Shown here piece by piece: positions 41,875 to 49,513 of a DNA stretch of 64,000 bases. Under the pieces are notes generated by a model, which saw only the letters and a list, made by a program, of their open reading frames with translations, was not told the origin of the DNA and made no database searches. Origin of the DNA: Bacteroides sp. GTDB taxonomy: Bacteria > Bacteroidota > Bacteroidia > Bacteroidales > Muribaculaceae. Both the position numbers and the translations under genes were made by a program. The stretch covers positions 1-64,000 of the forward strand of contig JAAVDE010000025.1 in assembly GCA_014801955.1 (NCBI GenBank), written 5' to 3'. Within the stretch, counting starts at the first letter, position 1, and every line of letters begins with the position of its first letter.

Positions 41875-42960
41875 ATGACTAAATCTTCTTCGCGCCTGGC
41901 TTCGCTCGACATTCTGCGTGGCCTCGACCTTTTCCTTCTCGTGTGGCTCCAGCCGGTTCTGCTTTCAATCGGCGGGGCCACCGATGCCGAGTGGTATCAC
42001 CGCCTGCTTTGGCACTTCGACCATGAACGCTGGGTCGGCCTGAGGTTGTGGGATATGGTAATGCCGCTGTTTCTCTTCATGGTGGGTACGGCGATGCCTT
42101 TTGCTTTTGCGCGCTTCCGCAGCGGCCCGGAGCTTGACCGCCGAGGCGTTTATCGCCGCATCGGGCGCCGCTTTCTGCTGCTGTTTCTGTTTGGCATGAT
42201 TGTTCAGGGCAACCTGCTCGCGCTGAATCCGGAGGCGATTCGAATCTATACGAACACCCTCCAGGCCATTGCGTTCGGCTACCTGATTGCGTCGGTTATC
42301 GTGCTTAACCTGGAGCTGCGCGGCCAGCTGATAGCAACGACTCTGTTGCTGCTCGTTTACTGGCTGCCGATGGCCTTTGCCGGCGACTATTCGCTGCAGG
42401 GAAGTTTTGCCTATCGCGTCGACGATCTGATTCTCGGCGATTTCCGCGGCGACAGAACCTACACCTGGGTCTGGAGTTCGCTGACGTTTGGCGCAACAGT
42501 TATGCTCGGCGCCTTTGCCGGCACGATGATGCGCGGCGTTGAGCCCCGAATGAGAACCCGGCGCGCCGGTCTGATGGCGCTGGCGGGCTTGGGGCTGATT
42601 GCCGCCGGCCTGATCTGGAGCCTCGAGCAGCCGATTATCAAGCGCCTTTGGACTGCGTCGATGACCCTGGTCAGCGGCGGCATCTGTTTTCTGCTGATGG
42701 CGCTCTTTTACTGGTGGATTGACGCCTTGGGTCATACCCGCGGCCTTGACTGGCTGAAAATCTACGGCACCAATGCCATTACGGCCTACGTTCTCGGCGA
42801 GGTTGTTGATTTCCGCAGCATTGTTAATTCAGTAAGCTTTGGCCTTCAGTCTATTATCGGCGATGAGTGGTATGCGGTGTGGCTCACTTTCGGCAACTTC
42901 GGAGTGTTGTTTCTGATTCTGCTGGCAATGTATAGAACGCACACCCATCTGAAACTTTGA
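41875..42960 (+). CDS. DUF5009/HGSNAT-type acyltransferase-like membrane protein
   Basis: A 361-residue protein with about ten membrane helices. The opening RLASLDILRGLDLFLLVWLQ is the signature of the heparan-alpha-glucosaminide N-acetyltransferase-like / YeiB-like family (DUF1624/DUF5009), as are WDMVMPLFLFMVGTAMPFAF and the repeated small-residue helices. In family members a His near helix 2 accepts acetyl from acetyl-CoA and transfers it to a sugar across the membrane; the substrate here is unknown. It is preceded by a clear promoter and is probably monocistronic. Confidence 0.88.
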   Translation: MTKSSSRLASLDILRGLDLFLLVWLQPVLLSIGGATDAEWYHRLLWHFDHERWVGLRLWDMVMPLFLFMVGTAMPFAFARFRSGPELDRRGVYRRIGRRFLLLFLFGMIVQGNLLALNPEAIRIYTNTLQAIAFGYLIASVIVLNLELRGQLIATTLLLLVYWLPMAFAGDYSLQGSFAYRVDDLILGDFRGDRTYTWVWSSLTFGATVMLGAFAGTMMRGVEPRMRTRRAGLMALAGLGLIAAGLIWSLEQPIIKRLWTASMTLVSGGICFLLMALFYWWIDALGHTRGLDWLKIYGTNAITAYVLGEVVDFRSIVNSVSFGLQSIIGDEWYAVWLTFGNFGVLFLILLAMYRTHTHLKL

Positions 42961-42980
42961 AATTTTTTTTCGTAATTCAT

Positions 42981-43006
42981 GTCACCTTTTGTGGCCCGTT
43001 TGCGTC
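42981..43006 (+). promoter_or_regulatory. Candidate ECF-sigma promoter (GTCACCTTTT ... CGTC)
   Basis: GTCACCTT at 42981-42988 and CGTC at 43003-43006 leave 16 bases between ACC and CGTC. This resembles the AAC-N16/17-CGTC layout recognised by many ECF sigma factors. It lies 64 bases before the first gene of an operon that itself encodes an ECF sigma factor, so autoregulation is likely. No TAnnTTTG box is present in the same region. Confidence 0.55.
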
Positions 43007-43069
43007 AAACAAACGAGGACCCTCAAAAACAACGACATTAATTATTAACCCTTAAAATTTTATAACATT

Positions 43070-43531
43070 ATGACCGGAAATCAAGAATTTATGCTTTATG
43101 ATGGTTTGATTAGTTTAGTTGGTAATATGCTATGGTATGTAGTATTAATCATAGTTTGCTGGCTTATTTATCGTGCTCGCCGCAACGCCGACAACAAAAA
43201 TGCAGAAATCATGATGAAGGCTATCGAAACCAATTCAACTGTCGATGCCGATAAGCTAATCAACGCTCTCAGCCAACCGCGCAAGTCGCCAGAGCAGATT
43301 CGTCAGCGCTATCTACTTTGCGGTTGCATCGGAACGTTCATCGGCCTTGGCGCCATTGTTATTAACGTTATTTGCATCAGTATGTATGGTGGCAATAATA
43401 GGTATTATACTTTAACGCCCGTATTCCCAGTGTTATTAATGTTTGTTGCCGGAATCAGCCTGGCAGTCGGCATGGCGTACATGACCGTTTTCTTCGCTTC
43501 AAGAAAAAACTCGAAATCTAATAAGGAATAA
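43070..43531 (+). CDS. DUF6249-like membrane protein of ECF operon
   Basis: A 153-residue protein with an N-terminal membrane helix (about 18-36, VGNMLWYVVLIIVCWLIYRA), a polar cytosolic middle (AEIMMKAIETNSTVDADKLI) and two C-terminal helices (about 103-122 and 125-148). The layout matches small membrane proteins found next to ECF sigma genes in Bacteroidetes (DUF6249 type). Its stop TAA is immediately followed by the sigma factor ATG. It may be the membrane sensor or anti-sigma component, by position only. Confidence 0.82.
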   Translation: MTGNQEFMLYDGLISLVGNMLWYVVLIIVCWLIYRARRNADNKNAEIMMKAIETNSTVDADKLINALSQPRKSPEQIRQRYLLCGCIGTFIGLGAIVINVICISMYGGNNRYYTLTPVFPVLLMFVAGISLAVGMAYMTVFFASRKNSKSNKE

Positions 43532-44008
43532 ATGACCCGCCAGGAATTTATCCGGCATGTGGAGAGCAATCAGGAGGCGGTTCGCCGGTTCCTGACGGCT
43601 CTCTGCTGCGGCAACAGCGGCTTGGCCGACGACCTGGCGCAGGAGGCTTTCATGAAGGCATATCTCTCGCTGGACGACTTCCGGGGCGAGAGCGGGTTTC
43701 GAACATGGGTGTTTCGCATTGCCTACACAACGTTCGTTTCCGACCGCCGCGTCGCGCGCTGCCGGTTCGAACCCATCGAGTCCGCCACCTCGGTGGCCTC
43801 GCCTGGACGGGCAGATTCCGGCTTCGACAATCAGGCGCTCTATGCCGCCCTGGAGCAACTGTCGGAAAAGGAGCGTTCGGCCATTTTGCTCCACTATATG
43901 CAGGGCTATTCCGTTGCCGAAATCGCCGACATTACAGAATCAACCGTCGCCGCCGTTAAGCAACTGCTTTCGCGCGGGCGCGTTCACCTTAAAGATTTAT
44001 TAAGCTAA
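43532..44008 (+). CDS. ECF-type RNA polymerase sigma factor
   Basis: A 158-residue sigma-70 family protein of ECF type: region 2 (DDLAQEAFMKAYLSLDDFRG, RTWVFRIAYTTFVSDRRVAR) and region 4 (LSEKERSAILLHYMQGYSVA, AEIADITESTVAAVKQLLSR), with regions 1 and 3 absent. It would direct polymerase to a small regulon, probably including its own operon. It starts at the base after the preceding stop and is followed 5 bases later by a membrane protein. Confidence 0.95.
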   Translation: MTRQEFIRHVESNQEAVRRFLTALCCGNSGLADDLAQEAFMKAYLSLDDFRGESGFRTWVFRIAYTTFVSDRRVARCRFEPIESATSVASPGRADSGFDNQALYAALEQLSEKERSAILLHYMQGYSVAEIADITESTVAAVKQLLSRGRVHLKDLLS

Positions 44009-44013
44009 CGATT

Positions 44014-44364
44014 ATGGACGACGATAAACTCAAAGATATTTTCGCCGGTTTCAACCCCGAAATCTCCGACTCAGCCGACTTTATGGCCGGTTTGAACCGC
44101 CACCTCGAGTTGGCAGAGCTGGCACGCCAACGAATCGAGGCTGCACGCCGCCGCAGCAAGCGCGCGGTAATCATCGCCGCCATAGCCGGTTTCGGCGGCG
44201 GCGTAATGTCGGCGCTGTGCTATCCGGCTCTTCTGAGGCTGGCTGCGTCGTGGTCGGTTGAGGCAGCTCCGACTCTGGCCGTCGCGGTTCTGTCGGCCCT
44301 GACCCTGCTGCTGACCTATGCGGCCTATGACCTGGCGCTGGCATCATCGGAAATAAAACATTAG
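44014..44364 (+). CDS. Small membrane protein, candidate anti-sigma factor
   Basis: A 116-residue protein: a charged cytosolic N-terminal half (KLKDIFAGFNPEISDSADFM, then a helical RHLELAELARQRIEAARRRS) and two membrane helices (about 50-72 and 82-103). Such a soluble N-terminus plus membrane anchor, encoded 5 bases after an ECF sigma gene, is the usual arrangement of an anti-sigma factor. No ZAS (HxxxCxxC) zinc motif is present, so this is inference from position and topology only. Confidence 0.75.
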   Translation: MDDDKLKDIFAGFNPEISDSADFMAGLNRHLELAELARQRIEAARRRSKRAVIIAAIAGFGGGVMSALCYPALLRLAASWSVEAAPTLAVAVLSALTLLLTYAAYDLALASSEIKH

Positions 44365-44401
44365 ACTTAGTCTAAATATTGAATACTTAGTGAAACATCA
44401 T

Positions 44402-44427
44402 AAAAGCGGCTATAATTGGTCGCTTTT
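44402..44427 (+). terminator. Probable terminator of the ECF sigma operon
   Basis: AAAAGCG (44402-44408) pairs with CGCTTTT (44421-44427); the stem can extend inward through a G-T and a C-G pair. It is followed by GTTGG, so the T-run is the stem itself. It lies 37 bases after the membrane protein stop. Confidence 0.55.
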
Positions 44428-44494
44428 GTTGGTTAAGACGCCGTATGTTTCACGTTGTAACTAACTTAAATGGCTGATAATCAGTGGGTAAATA

Positions 44495-44530
44495 AAATCA
44501 GCTGTTTGCAATTGTAAACAGCTGATTTTC
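44495..44530. repeat. 14-bp perfect inverted repeat upstream of dnaA
   Basis: AAAATCAGCTGTTT (44495-44508) is perfectly complementary to 44517-44530 around an 8-base loop, GCAATTGT. It lies 119 bases before the dnaA ATG in a 284-base gap. It may be a second terminator for the upstream operon, a regulator site or part of an origin. No DnaA box (TTATNCACA) is visible beside it. A smaller palindrome, CTGATAATCAG, lies about 20 bases upstream. Confidence 0.7.
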
Positions 44531-44648
44531 AGCAGTGTTTAATTCCTTTGAAAAAAACAAATCTTTCGCCGTTTTTTTTTCAACAAAAAAAGTATGAAAT
44601 TTGCATTGCAAAACGTCAAATCACCCCAATTTTAAGTCAATCTGCCAC

Positions 44649-46037
44649 ATGGAAATGACTCCCCAAGAAAAATGGGCTGAATGCTGTCGCCTTTTCCGCG
44701 ACAATGTTTCGCCCGAACAATTCGACTGCTGGTTCAAACCCGCGCAGTTCGTTTCGTTCATCGACCAAAAGCTGACGATTCGCGTACCGTCGTCATACTT
44801 CAAAGAGCAGCTCGAGGCAACCTACCTGCCGCTGCTCCGCGTCGTTTTGCGTCGCGTTTATGGCTCGGACGTTAAGCTGTTCTATAACTATCAGGTCGTT
44901 AGCGGGCAAAAGGACGCAAATGTGGCAGAGTCCTCGACCAATCAGTCCGCTGCGGTAGGCAACCGAACGAATGCGGCCAACCCCTTCGTTTCCAAAGGCG
45001 AGGAAGAAATCGACACCCAGCTCAACCCGCGCTATAACTTCGACAACTACTGCACCGGCGAGTGCAACCTGCTCGCCGGCACTATCGGCAAGGCGATTGC
45101 AAAAAATCCGTCGAGCCAGACCTATAATCCTCTCTTCGTTTTCGGCCCTCCCGGCGTTGGCAAGACCCACCTGGTTCAGGCCATCGGCATCGGCATTAAA
45201 GAAACCCGCCCGAGCGCGCGCGTGCTCTACGTTACCGCGCGCCTGTTTGAAAGCCAGTTCACCGCAGCCAACGCCCGCGGCAAAATCAATGATTTCACCG
45301 CTTTCTACCAGGGCATTGACACTCTGATTATCGACGACATCCAGGACTTCATCGGCAAGCCCGGCACCCAGCGCACTTTCTTCCATATTTTCAACCACCT
45401 CCACCTCAACGGCAAGCAGCTGATAATGACCAGCGACGTTTGCCCCTCGGAGATGGACAACATGGAGGAGCGCCTGCTTTCGCGCTTCAAATGGGGCATG
45501 ACCTGCGAACTCTATCGCCCGGACTACGATATGCGCTTAAAAGTGCTGACAACCAAGGCCGAGCAGGAGGGCATTGATATACCTCGCGAGGTTCTGGAAT
45601 ATATCGCCGAAAACGTTACGAAGAGCTTCCGTGAACTCGAAGGCATAATGGTTTCGCTCGTTGCCAACTCGGCGATTGAAAACCGCCCCATCGACCTGGC
45701 GCTGGCCCAGAAGGTGATTGCCAACAGCGTTAAGATTCGCCGCAACACCGTTAACTTCGAAATGATTGCCGAGCAGGTTAGCGCCTTCTATAACATTGCT
45801 GCCGACGAGCTCTTTACCCGCTCGCGCAAGCGCGAAATCAACGATGCGCGCCAGGTTGTTATGTACATGACCAAGCGACACACCCAGCTGTCGCTCTCGG
45901 CCATTGGCTCGCGCCTGAGCCGCAACCACGCAACGGTTCTCCACGCGGTCAACAACATTGAAAACCGCATGGCCACCGAGCCGCAGCTGCGCGCCGACAT
46001 TGCCGCCCTGGAGCAGGCGCTTTCGCCCCGAGGCTAA
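44649..46037 (+). CDS. dnaA: Chromosomal replication initiator protein DnaA
   Basis: DnaA (462 residues) binds the origin and melts DNA to start replication. Domain I (PQEKWAECCRLFRDNVSPEQ) is followed by a linker, an AAA+ domain with Walker A GPPGVGKTHLVQAIG and Walker B TLIIDDIQDFIG, and a C-terminal DNA-binding domain with SLSAIGSRLSRNHATVLHAV. The ATG at 44649 gives MEMTPQEKWAECC; a TTG-initiated extension to 44601 lacks family similarity. The next ATG is two codons downstream. It stands alone; no dnaN follows, so the position is not by itself evidence for oriC. Confidence 0.96.
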   Translation: MEMTPQEKWAECCRLFRDNVSPEQFDCWFKPAQFVSFIDQKLTIRVPSSYFKEQLEATYLPLLRVVLRRVYGSDVKLFYNYQVVSGQKDANVAESSTNQSAAVGNRTNAANPFVSKGEEEIDTQLNPRYNFDNYCTGECNLLAGTIGKAIAKNPSSQTYNPLFVFGPPGVGKTHLVQAIGIGIKETRPSARVLYVTARLFESQFTAANARGKINDFTAFYQGIDTLIIDDIQDFIGKPGTQRTFFHIFNHLHLNGKQLIMTSDVCPSEMDNMEERLLSRFKWGMTCELYRPDYDMRLKVLTTKAEQEGIDIPREVLEYIAENVTKSFRELEGIMVSLVANSAIENRPIDLALAQKVIANSVKIRRNTVNFEMIAEQVSAFYNIAADELFTRSRKREINDARQVVMYMTKRHTQLSLSAIGSRLSRNHATVLHAVNNIENRMATEPQLRADIAALEQALSPRG

Positions 46038-46046
46038 TTCTCTTTT

Positions 46047-46463
46047 TTAGCGATAGAGAGTGCGGAAGCCATAGGTTTTCGCAAGATGCTCCGCCTGGTC
46101 GGGCGTGGCAAACAGTTGCAGCGAATCGCCCGCAAGCGCGTCGCGTCGCAGATAGGCCTCGGCCAGGTCGGGATTGTCGCCGACGTTGATTCCAATGTGG
46201 GTCAGATTAGGGTCGGCTTTGGCGCGTGCCGCTTCCTTGATGTTTTCCATTCGCGAGGCAGCGTTATCAGCATTCCAGATGGTAACGCTGACGTTTTGCG
46301 TGCCGAGATCGGCCAGGTTCAGTGTGCCCAGGCGGTGCTCGATATTTTCGGGCGGTCGGGTGGGGTAGTTATGCAGCTGCGACGCGGCGCTGTTGCGGCT
46401 CGAAATCAGCAAAAGCACCAGTGCAGCCAGAAAAATAGACAAAGGTGCACGATAATTATTCAT
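46047..46463 (-). CDS. Thioredoxin-like exported/membrane-anchored hypothetical protein
   Basis: A 138-residue protein with one N-terminal hydrophobic helix (about 7-22, LSIFLAALVLLLISSRNSAA; possibly a signal peptide). The remainder reads as a thioredoxin-like fold (QNVSVTIWNADNAASRMENI, LTHIGINVGDNPDLAEAYLR) with no CxxC. Without the cysteines it cannot be a standard oxidoreductase. It follows purT by 35 bases and ends facing dnaA, 9 bases away. I infer co-transcription with purT; function unknown. Confidence 0.75.
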   Translation of the reverse strand: MNNYRAPLSIFLAALVLLLISSRNSAASQLHNYPTRPPENIEHRLGTLNLADLGTQNVSVTIWNADNAASRMENIKEAARAKADPNLTHIGINVGDNPDLAEAYLRRDALAGDSLQLFATPDQAEHLAKTYGFRTLYR

Positions 46464-46498
46464 GCACCTATAACGTTTCAGAAGATTGGAGAGTTCGC

Positions 46499-47683
46499 TC
46501 AGCGCAGGCTGACGCTCAGCTCGCCCAGTGCCTGTTCGGCCTTTTCGCGGGCGGCGAGAACGGAGTCGGCGGTTGCGAGGATGACTGCCATGCGGCGGTG
46601 GCCCGAAACCTCCGGCTTGCCGAAAATGCGCATCTGAGTGCCCGGCGTGGCCAGGACGCGGTCGAGGTTGCCGAGAACGATTTCGCGGCTGTTGCCCTCA
46701 ACGACCACCGCAGCGCTGGCCGACGGACCGAAGAACCTGATTTCCGGCACCGGCAGACCAAGGATGGCGCGGGCGTGGAGCGCGAACTCGCTGAGGTCCT
46801 GGGAAATCATGGTGACCATGCCGGTGTCGTGGGGGCGCGGCGAAACTTCCGAGAAGATAACCTCGTCGCCCTTAACGAAGAGCTCAACGCCGAAAAGGCC
46901 GTAGCCGCCGAGGGCGTCGGTTACCTTCAGCGCGATTTCGCGGGCGCGCTGAAGCGCCAGGGGCGACATTGGCTGCGGCTGCCACGAAAAGCGGTAGTCG
47001 CCGTTGACCTGAACGTGGCCGACCGGCTCGCAATAGGCCGTGCCCGAAATGGAGCGCACGGTCAGCAGCGTGATTTCATAGTCGAACTTAACGAAGCCCT
47101 CAACGATTACGCGGCCGGCGTCGGCGCGGGCGCCTTCGCGGGCCTCGGTCCAGGCGGCCTCGATCTGGTCGGGCGTCTTTATTGTTGACTGGCCGTGGCC
47201 GCTCGAGCTCATTACCGGCTTAACGACGCAGGGCAGGCCAATCTCCTCAACGGCCCGGAGAAACTCGGAGTGCGACGACGCGAAGCGGTAGGGCGATGTG
47301 GGCAGTCCCAGCTCCTCGGCCGCCAGGCGGCGAATGCCTTCGCGGTTCATGGTCAGCAGAGTAGCGTTGGCCGTAGGGGTTACGTTGAAGCCCTCTTTTT
47401 CGAGCTCAACGAGCGTTGGCGTTGCAATGGCTTCAACCTCGGGAACAATATGGTCGGGGCGCTCGGCCTCAACAATGCGGCGCAGCTCGGCGCCATCGAG
47501 CATGTTGAAAACATAGCTGCGGTTCGCAACCTGCATTGCCGGAGCGTCGGCATACTTGTCGCACGCAATGACCTCAACGCCGAAGCGCTGCAGTTCGATT
47601 GCAACTTCCTTTCCGAGTTCGCCGCTTCCGAGCAGCATAACCTTTTTTCCCGAAGGCGTAAACGGGGTTCCGAGCGAGGTCAT
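46499..47683 (-). CDS. purT: Formate-dependent phosphoribosylglycinamide formyltransferase
   Basis: PurT (394 residues), an ATP-grasp enzyme, makes formyl-GAR from GAR, formate and ATP, an alternative to folate-dependent PurN in purine synthesis. Motifs: [54 protein letters not shown] and the metal-binding [18 protein letters not shown]. Its start overlaps the stop of the Crp-type regulator by 4 bases, so the regulator and purT are co-translated. Confidence 0.97.
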   Translation of the reverse strand: MTSLGTPFTPSGKKVMLLGSGELGKEVAIELQRFGVEVIACDKYADAPAMQVANRSYVFNMLDGAELRRIVEAERPDHIVPEVEAIATPTLVELEKEGFNVTPTANATLLTMNREGIRRLAAEELGLPTSPYRFASSHSEFLRAVEEIGLPCVVKPVMSSSGHGQSTIKTPDQIEAAWTEAREGARADAGRVIVEGFVKFDYEITLLTVRSISGTAYCEPVGHVQVNGDYRFSWQPQPMSPLALQRAREIALKVTDALGGYGLFGVELFVKGDEVIFSEVSPRPHDTGMVTMISQDLSEFALHARAILGLPVPEIRFFGPSASAAVVVEGNSREIVLGNLDRVLATPGTQMRIFGKPEVSGHRRMAVILATADSVLAAREKAEQALGELSVSLR

Positions 47684-48378
47684 CCGAATTTGCTGATTTT
47701 ATGTAGTTGTTCTTCGTTTAGGATTCTGATGCGGCGGCCGTCAACGGTTATGAGGCGCTCGGTCGCGAAGGCCGAGAGCGTTCGTATTGCGTTGGCGGTC
47801 GTCATGTTCGAGAGGTTGGCGAGGTCCTCGCGGCTGAGGTAGATGCGCAGCGTTGAGTCGTCGTCTTCATAGCCGTAGTTCTGAATCAGAATAATCAGAG
47901 CCTCGGCCAGGCGGCCTCGGATGTGCTTCTGGGTCAGATTAACGATTTTCGTGTCGGAGTTGCCGAGATTGTGGGCCAGCTCGCGAATAAAGAACAGGGC
48001 CACCTGATTGTTCTGCTCAATCAGGGTCTGAACGATGCTCAGCGGCAGCGTGCCGACGGTGCTCTGCTCAAAAGCCGACGCCGAGCTGACGTATGGCTCC
48101 TGGGCAAAGTAGGCGCGATAGCCGAAATATTGCACCGGGCGAATCAGCCGCAGAATCTGCGACCGGCCGCCAATGCCCTCTTTCCACTTTTTTACCTTGC
48201 CTTTGAGCAAACACCAGAGATTAACCGGCGCGTCTCCCTCGGCGTAGATTACTTCATTTTTTTTGTAGTGGTGCAGAACGAAATTTTCCGAAACCAGGCG
48301 CTTTTCATCGGGGGTCAATACCGACCATAAATCTGCGAGGTCTTCGCTTATAACGTGTTCCAATACTTGTTTAATCAT
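47680..48378 (-). CDS. Crp/Fnr family transcriptional regulator
   Basis: A 232-residue regulator: an N-terminal cyclic-nucleotide-binding-like beta roll ([20 protein letters not shown]) and a C-terminal helix-turn-helix ([40 protein letters not shown]). No Fnr-type four-cysteine cluster is present, so an FeS sensor is unlikely; the ligand is unknown. Its promoter -7 box ends only 5 bases before the ATG, so the mRNA would have almost no leader. purT is directly downstream. Confidence 0.94.
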   Translation of the reverse strand: MIKQVLEHVISEDLADLWSVLTPDEKRLVSENFVLHHYKKNEVIYAEGDAPVNLWCLLKGKVKKWKEGIGGRSQILRLIRPVQYFGYRAYFAQEPYVSSASAFEQSTVGTLPLSIVQTLIEQNNQVALFFIRELAHNLGNSDTKIVNLTQKHIRGRLAEALIILIQNYGYEDDDSTLRIYLSREDLANLSNMTTANAIRTLSAFATERLITVDGRRIRILNEEQLHKISKFG

Positions 48379-48382
48379 GGTG

Positions 48383-48414
48383 CAAAGTTACGACTTTTTA
48401 ACCAATTATCCAAA
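48383..48414 (-). promoter_or_regulatory. Promoter of the crp-like/purT operon, nearly leaderless
   Basis: On the minus strand TTTG at 48414-48411, 20 bases, then TAACTTTG at 48390-48383. The start codon begins at 48378, about where transcription should begin. Confidence 0.8.
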
Positions 48415-48452
48415 AATCGCCGTTATCGCCGTTTATTCTGCGAAAAATTTCG

Positions 48453-48460
48453 TAACTTTG
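48453..48460 (+). promoter_or_regulatory. -7 promoter element of ruvX
   Basis: TAACTTTG is followed by the ruvX ATG at 48477, 16 bases later. No clear TTG at -33 is seen. It is divergent from the crp-like promoter; the two -7 boxes are about 62 bases apart. Confidence 0.65.
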
Positions 48461-48476
48461 CAGAAATTATATACCG

Positions 48477-48899
48477 ATGGCTCGAATTCTTTGTATAGAC
48501 TACGGACGGCGTCGCTGCGGAATCGCGGTGACCGATGAGTTGCGCATTTCCGCCTCGCCGCTAACGACGGTCGGCGCCCACGAAATCCTGCAATTCGTTC
48601 AGAACTATATTGCCGCCAACCGCGTGGACCTGGTCCTCGTTGGCCGCCCGACGACCCTGCGCGGCGAAGACTCCGAGTCATGGACGTATATTGAGCCGTT
48701 TACCCGCGCGCTGCAGCGCCGCCTGCCGCAGGGAGTCAGGATGGAGCTCTATGACGAGCGCTTCACCTCCTCGCTGGCCCACAAGGCAATGCTCGCCGGC
48801 GGGTTGCGCCGCCAGGCCCGCCGCGACAAGGCGCTGGTCGACCGAACGGCTGCAACCATCATTCTGACCGATTATCTTGAAAGTATATATAACCACTAA
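48477..48899 (+). CDS. ruvX: Holliday-junction resolvase-like RuvX/YqgF
   Basis: RuvX (140 residues), an RNase H-fold nuclease implicated in 16S rRNA processing and/or Holliday-junction resolution. Conserved motifs are ARILCIDYGRRRCGIAVTDE, the VGRPTTLRGEDSE loop, YDERFTS and DRTAATIILTDYL. It is the first gene of ruvX-def-ettA, and its stop is immediately followed by the def ATG. Confidence 0.96.
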   Translation: MARILCIDYGRRRCGIAVTDELRISASPLTTVGAHEILQFVQNYIAANRVDLVLVGRPTTLRGEDSESWTYIEPFTRALQRRLPQGVRMELYDERFTSSLAHKAMLAGGLRRQARRDKALVDRTAATIILTDYLESIYNH

Positions 48900-49463
48900 A
48901 TGAAACTCCCTATTTATATTTATGGTCACCCGGTGCTTCGCAAACCGACCGAGCCGCTGACCCCCGACTATCCCGAACTGCCGAAACTCATCGACAACAT
49001 GTTTGAAACCATGTATGCCGCCGAGGGCTGCGGACTGGCCGCGCCCCAGGTTGGCCTGAGTATTCAGCTGGTAGTTATCGACGTTGACGTTCTGAAGGAA
49101 GACAATCCCGAGTGCGCCGGTCGCAAAATGGTGCTCATCAACCCCGAAATCGAGGTGCTCGACGGCGAGGAGCAGACCCGTGCGGAGGGCTGCCTGAGCC
49201 TGCCCGGCCTGAGCGAGAACGTTGGCCGCGTCGAACACATTCGCCTGCGCTGGCTCGACGAGAACTTCCAGCCCCACGAAGAGGAAATGTCGGGCTTCCT
49301 GAGCCGCTGCGTCCAGCACGAAGTTGACCACCTCAACGGCAAGGTCTACATGGACCATGTTTCCGCAACCCGCAAACTGCTGATACGCAATAAGCTCCGC
49401 AACCTCGTTGACGGCAAGTTCAACTGCGACTACCGCGTTAAGACCGCCGCCCGCCGCAAGTAA
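48900..49463 (+). CDS. def: Peptide deformylase
   Basis: A 187-residue metalloenzyme that removes the formyl group from nascent N-terminal fMet. The three motifs are present: GCGLAAPQVGLS, EGCLSLPG and QHEVDHLNGKVY, whose Cys and two His bind Fe/Zn. It starts at the base after the ruvX stop. The partner formylase fmt is also in this window (59117), in a different operon. Confidence 0.97.
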   Translation: MKLPIYIYGHPVLRKPTEPLTPDYPELPKLIDNMFETMYAAEGCGLAAPQVGLSIQLVVIDVDVLKEDNPECAGRKMVLINPEIEVLDGEEQTRAEGCLSLPGLSENVGRVEHIRLRWLDENFQPHEEEMSGFLSRCVQHEVDHLNGKVYMDHVSATRKLLIRNKLRNLVDGKFNCDYRVKTAARRK

Positions 49464-49513
49464 TTCCGACCTAACATAATTCCACCGAACACCAATTCAA
49501 TCATTCCCTCCAA

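Noticed and set aside
43764-43774. GGTTCGAACCC, a tRNA T-loop-like string
   Set aside because: It lies in the coding sequence of the ECF sigma factor; no acceptor or anticodon stems surround it. No tRNA was found in the window.
44365-44648. Replication origin at dnaA
   Set aside because: No DnaA boxes or AT-rich 13-mer-like repeats were visible, and dnaA is often distant from oriC in Bacteroidetes; only the inverted repeat is reported.
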